Shown here one piece after another: positions 7,092-9,499 of a DNA stretch of 9,499 bases. The DNA comes from Anaerolineae bacterium (lineage in GTDB: Bacteria > Chloroflexota > Anaerolineae > JADYZS01). The position numbers were made by a program, and so were the translations under genes. Every line of letters starts with the position of its first letter. The stretch's first letter is position 1. The DNA lies in the NCBI GenBank assembly GCA_020853075.1, contig JADYZS010000056.1:1-9499 (forward strand), in the 5' to 3' direction. The notes beneath the pieces were generated by a model. The model was not told the DNA's origin. It ran no database searches and was given only the letters and a program-made list of their open reading frames with translations.

Positions 7092-7736
7092 ATGAACTTT
7101 GCGCGGCTGTTGGAAATCGTAGGGGACGAGCCGGTTTTTGAGACCGGCCTCCTTCTGGCGGGTGACGTGGACCCGACTGAAGTGCGTCGCCAGTTGTCAC
7201 GCTGGACGAAGGCAGGTCGGCTCTACCAGTTGCGGCGCGGCCTTTATGCTCTGGCCCCTCCTTTCCAGAAGATCAAGCCCCATCCCTTCGTCGTTGCCAA
7301 CCGCCTGGCGCGCGGCTCCTACGTCAGTTGCCAGGCGGCTCTAGCCTATTACGGACTCATCCCGGAGTACGTGCCGGTCGTGACCAGCGTCACCACCGCG
7401 CGGCCTGGGCACTGGGATACCCCACTGGGAAGTTACGATTTTCGCCACGTTAAGGCGGATTTCCTGCTCGGTTACCGGATGGCAGACCTGGGCGGAGGTC
7501 GACGCGCGTTCCTGGCTACTCCGGCAAAGGCTCTGCTCGATCTCATCTATCTGCATCCAGGTGGGGATAACGCCGATTACCTGAGTGAATTGCGCCTACA
7601 GAATCTGGACCGCCTGGACCTGGAGGAGTTGCAGCGCCTGGCTGACCTCGCCGGCCGCGCCAAACTGCGACGGGCCGTGACGGTGGTAGCAGATCTGGCG
7701 CGCACGGAGGCTGCGGAGTACGAGGTGCTATCATGA
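7092..7736 (+). CDS. abiEi: AbiEi-family antitoxin of a type IV toxin-antitoxin pair
   Basis: A 214-aa protein with the two-part AbiEi layout: an N-terminal winged-helix region (residues about 1-60, with the typical wing LYQLRRGLYAL) and a C-terminal domain starting with NRLARGSYVSCQAALAYYGLIPE, the best-conserved block of the family, then TSVTTAR and ATPAKALLDLIYLHP. In type IV systems the antitoxin does not bind the toxin but counteracts its action, and the N-terminal domain represses the operon. Length fits the family. The ATG is fixed: an in-frame TAA lies at 7080-7082 and no other Met codon occurs until residue 130. There is no Shine-Dalgarno sequence, in contrast to most other starts here. 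The stop overlaps the toxin start by ATGA (7733-7736). The closest alternative description is a stand-alone transcriptional regulator, unlikely given its partner. Confidence 0.9.
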   Translation: MNFARLLEIVGDEPVFETGLLLAGDVDPTEVRRQLSRWTKAGRLYQLRRGLYALAPPFQKIKPHPFVVANRLARGSYVSCQAALAYYGLIPEYVPVVTSVTTARPGHWDTPLGSYDFRHVKADFLLGYRMADLGGGRRAFLATPAKALLDLIYLHPGGDNADYLSELRLQNLDRLDLEELQRLADLAGRAKLRRAVTVVADLARTEAAEYEVLS

Positions 7737-8542
7737 AGGCATATCTCGCCGACCTCGTCGCTGCTGGCCTGACGCCTGCCCACGGGCGCAACCTGGCGCG
7801 CGAATACTTGCAGGCCAGGCTCCTCGGCTCCTTGCAGCGCATGGGGGCGATGATCCCTCTCGCTTTTCACGGAGGTACAGCGTTGCGCTTTCTGTATGCG
7901 ATTCCGCGCTATTCCGAAGATCTGGACTTTGCTTTGGAGAGGGCATCCGCGCAGTACAACTTCCGGGCCTATTTGCGGGCCATACGCGCGGAGTTAGCGG
8001 CAGAGGGCTATATCGTAGAACTCAAGGTGAGCGATCGGAAAGTAGTCCACAGCGCGTTCGTCCGTTTCCCTGGCCTTCTGTACGAACTGCGTTTATCTCC
8101 GCACAGGCAGGAAACGCTTGCGGTGAAGATAGAGGTTGATACGAACCCGCCGGCAGGATCTGTGCTGGTTACGAGCGTGGTCCGCCGTCACGTAACGCTC
8201 CAATTGCAGCATCACGATCCGGCATCGTTGCTGGCCGGGAAGTTGCACGCTCTCTTGCAGCGGCCCTATCCCAAGGGAAGGGACCTCTATGACTTGCTGT
8301 GGTATCTGGGTGACCGAGACTGGCCTGCGCCCAACCTGGTGCTCCTCAACAACGCCTTGCGGCAAACCGGATGGAATGGTGTCCCTTTGACCGGACAGAA
8401 TTGGCGGCAGGTTGTGCGGGATCGCATACAATCATTGGCTTGGGATCGTGTTGGGGCAGATGTGCGCCCTTTTCTTGAGCCGGGGGCCGACCCCGGCCTC
8501 TTAACCCGCGAGAACGTGATGCGGGTGCTGGGACAGGGATGA
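7733..8542 (+). CDS. abiEii: AbiEii-family nucleotidyltransferase toxin
   Basis: A 269-aa protein of the AbiEii/AbiGii family, DNA-polymerase-beta-like nucleotidyltransferases that inhibit growth and can abort phage infection; characterised relatives (MenT-type) transfer pyrimidines to tRNA acceptor ends. Visible motifs are FHGGTALRFLY (46-54; the GGT replaces the GS of other NTases), SEDLDFAL with metal-binding Asp63 and Asp65, KIEVDTNPP (132-140, third acidic position Glu134/Asp136), and LLAGKLHALLQR..KGRDLYDLLWYL (167-192) with Lys170, Arg183 and Asp187 of the C-terminal motif. All catalytic positions I expect are intact, so the toxin is predicted to be active. Start overlaps the antitoxin stop by 4 nt, which should couple translation and balance dosage. 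It ends 16 bp from the stop of the convergent small membrane gene; no clear terminator lies between. Confidence 0.92.
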   Translation: MKAYLADLVAAGLTPAHGRNLAREYLQARLLGSLQRMGAMIPLAFHGGTALRFLYAIPRYSEDLDFALERASAQYNFRAYLRAIRAELAAEGYIVELKVSDRKVVHSAFVRFPGLLYELRLSPHRQETLAVKIEVDTNPPAGSVLVTSVVRRHVTLQLQHHDPASLLAGKLHALLQRPYPKGRDLYDLLWYLGDRDWPAPNLVLLNNALRQTGWNGVPLTGQNWRQVVRDRIQSLAWDRVGADVRPFLEPGADPGLLTRENVMRVLGQG

Positions 8543-8558
8543 TTTCCCCGCGCGTCGT

Positions 8559-8864
8559 TCATATATCTACACAGCCGTTCCCGTCGCCTTCGTCGCTGAC
8601 GTAGGTGGTGCGTACCTGCGGGCGCGAGCGCCGCGCAGCCTGGCGCATCCTCCAACCCGCTGCTGCCAGGGCTATGCCTGCCAGAAGAAGCGCGCCAGCG
8701 ACCATGTAAGCCAGCAGAACGGGCCAGATCGCGATAGCCAGGGCCAGGATGATCAGGGCCAGACCTGGGACCATAAGCAGCCACCAGGCTCCACGGGGCG
8801 CGTGGGTCGTGAGACGCTGGCCGTACCTGCGTATGCGGATGAAAATCGGTCTCTGGGTGAACAT
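8559..8864 (-). CDS. Small membrane protein, two predicted helices
   Basis: A 101-aa protein with a basic N-terminus (RIRRYGQRL), two closely spaced hydrophobic segments (about residues 26-45 and 48-70, with MVPGLALIILALAIAIWP at the hairpin), then a basic stretch RMRQAARRSRPQ and a polar, acidic tail. The basic ends suggest both termini lie in the cytoplasm. The VPG..L...A..IWP pattern recalls small PGPGW-type membrane proteins, but the full motif is absent and I assign no function. The start is supported by AGGAG (8876-8880), 11 nt upstream, and by a -10 TATAAT (8907-8912). It is divergent from the solute-binding protein gene and convergent with abiEii, and is probably monocistronic. Confidence 0.7.
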   Translation of the reverse strand: MFTQRPIFIRIRRYGQRLTTHAPRGAWWLLMVPGLALIILALAIAIWPVLLAYMVAGALLLAGIALAAAGWRMRQAARRSRPQVRTTYVSDEGDGNGCVDI

Positions 8865-8906
8865 GACGTCTGTTGCTCCTATCTTTGGTGCAGCGTCCTA
8901 CTCCTT

Positions 8907-8935
8907 ATTATATTCTATGCAGAATCTATGCATAA
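8907..8935 (-). promoter_or_regulatory. Predicted promoter of the small membrane protein gene
   Basis: On the - strand there is a perfect -10 TATAAT (8907-8912) and a weak -35 TTATGC (8930-8935) at 17 bp. The spacer is filled by two direct copies of an 8-bp sequence (see the repeat entry), so a bound protein would block RNA polymerase here. Confidence 0.4.
8914..8932. repeat. 11-bp-period direct repeat TCTATGCA, candidate operator
   Basis: TCTATGCA occurs at 8914-8921 and again at 8925-8932. The repeat unit is about 11 bp (ATTCTATGCAG then AATCTATGCAT), with a decayed third unit beginning AATCTG. One helical turn per unit puts the copies on the same DNA face, as expected of a transcription-factor site. 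It lies in the divergent region between the small membrane gene and the lipoprotein gene. Confidence 0.45.
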
Positions 8936-8965
8936 TCTGTCAGAGATGCTCCATAGGCTTCCAGG

Positions 8966-8994
8966 TTTTGGTTTCTCCCCGTCTGTGGTATAAT
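8966..8994 (+). promoter_or_regulatory. Predicted promoter of the solute-binding protein gene
   Basis: Perfect extended -10 TGG-TATAAT (-10 at 8989-8994) with only a weak T-rich -35 (8966-8971, TTTTGG) at 17 bp. Transcription would start near 9001, giving a leader of about 55-65 nt that holds the strong Shine-Dalgarno AAGGAGG (9048-9054). Confidence 0.55.
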
Positions 8995-9064
8995 GTGCAA
9001 ATTCATCACCGCTACGAGGGGCGGCACTACTTTTTCTCACTCATTTTAAGGAGGCATGAAGAAG

Positions 9065-9499
9065 ATGAGAGGCACGAAGTTTTTCCATCTCTTGCTTGTG
9101 GCCGCGCTCTTCGCCATCGCGTTCAGCGGCTGCGCCGCGGCCAGGCCGAAGAAGTATGTGGTAGCCACCGATGCGACCTGGCCCCCCTTTGAGTACGTAG
9201 ATGAGCAAACGAAGCAGATCGTTGGCTTTGACATTGATCTGCTGAACGCCATCGCCAAAGAAGGGGGCTTTGAGATAGAATACAAGAACGTCCCCTTTGA
9301 TCCCCTCCTCGCGGGCATGGCGAGCGGCCAATATGACGCGGCCATCTCATCCATCACCATCACCGACGAGCGCAAGCAGAACATGCTCTTCTCCGATCCC
9401 TACGTCGCCGCCGGCCAACTGGTCGTCGTGCAGAGTGCCAACACGGCCATCAACGGCCCTGCCGATTTGAAGGGGAAGAAGGCAGGAGCCCAGGTTGGC
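9065..9499 (+). CDS. ABC-transporter solute-binding lipoprotein, family 3 (polar amino acid type), 5' part
   Basis: The gene runs off the window; 145 residues are visible. The N-terminus is a lipoprotein signal: short basic start, hydrophobic LLLVAALFAIAF, and the cleavage site FSGC (Cys23), so the protein is lipid-anchored outside the membrane, where it captures solute for an ABC permease. Next come the family-3 landmarks ATDATWPPFEYVDE, GFDIDLLNAIAKEGG, YDAAISSITITDERK and MLFSDPYVAAGQLVVV, typical of binders for glutamine, arginine and other polar amino acids. Permease and ATPase genes would be expected downstream. Two ATGs are possible: 9056 is only 1 nt from AGGAGG (9049-9054), 9065 is 10 nt away, so 9065 is preferred; 9056 would add MKK. 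The lipobox has Phe at -3, slightly unusual but tolerated. The ligand cannot be fixed from this part. Confidence 0.92.
   Translation, partial: MRGTKFFHLLLVAALFAIAFSGCAAARPKKYVVATDATWPPFEYVDEQTKQIVGFDIDLLNAIAKEGGFEIEYKNVPFDPLLAGMASGQYDAAISSITITDERKQNMLFSDPYVAAGQLVVVQSANTAINGPADLKGKKAGAQVG

Noticed and set aside
8479..8497. GCCGGGG-N5-CCCCGGC hairpin near the end of abiEii as a terminator
   Set aside because: It is inside the coding sequence, about 45 nt before the stop codon, and is followed by no T-run; simple codon use for Pro-Gly/Gly-Ala explains it.
1..9499. tRNA, rRNA, CRISPR array, IS element or attachment site
   Set aside because: No cloverleaf, no regularly spaced repeats, no transposase or integrase motifs and no terminal inverted repeats were seen on reading both strands.

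Overview
The window carries nine recognisable protein genes and no RNA gene, IS element, CRISPR array or prophage gene. GC content looks to be about 60%. The mix suggests a free-living heterotrophic bacterium: sugar-acid and D-amino-acid catabolism, an ABC-transporter solute-binding lipoprotein with a bacterial lipobox, a type IV AbiE toxin-antitoxin pair and a G/C-rich palindromic intergenic repeat. Chloroflexota (Anaerolineae-like) is my best guess, from the repeat and promoter style. This is inference, because no phylogenetic marker is present.

Left part (1-2413, + strand): the 3' end of an enolase-superfamily sugar-acid dehydratase of the galactonate dehydratase type, a 70-bp nested palindrome (695-764), then a complete N-acyl-D-amino-acid deacylase. 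Both enzymes are catabolic, and they may share a transcript that the palindrome modulates.

Middle (2415-6880, - strand): two transcription units read leftward. The upstream one is a polytopic membrane protein of unknown function (5849-6880), followed 12 nt later by the L-rhamnose mutarotase gene rhaM. After a 57-nt gap with its own promoter comes a two-gene unit. It encodes a SNF2-type helicase/translocase (3653-5455) and, overlapping by ATGA, a 413-aa protein with a coiled coil and a 16-cysteine zinc-binding tail (2415-3656). Together these look like a RapA/HepA-type SNF2 protein split into an ATPase chain and an accessory chain. This is the least ordinary part of the window. It meets the deacylase gene tail to tail with one base between stop codons.

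Right part (7092-9499): the divergently oriented AbiEi/AbiEii pair (+), again an ATGA overlap, whose promoter geometry suggests a leaderless mRNA. Next is a small two-helix membrane protein on the - strand, then an intergenic region with 11-bp-period direct repeats. The window ends in the 5' part of a family-3 (polar amino acid type) solute-binding lipoprotein gene.

Several start regions share an extended -10 of the form TGnTAnAAT, which probably reflects the host's housekeeping promoter. The AbiE pair next to the SNF2 unit gives the segment about 2.4-8.5 kb some flavour of an accessory or defence neighbourhood, but no mobility genes are visible.
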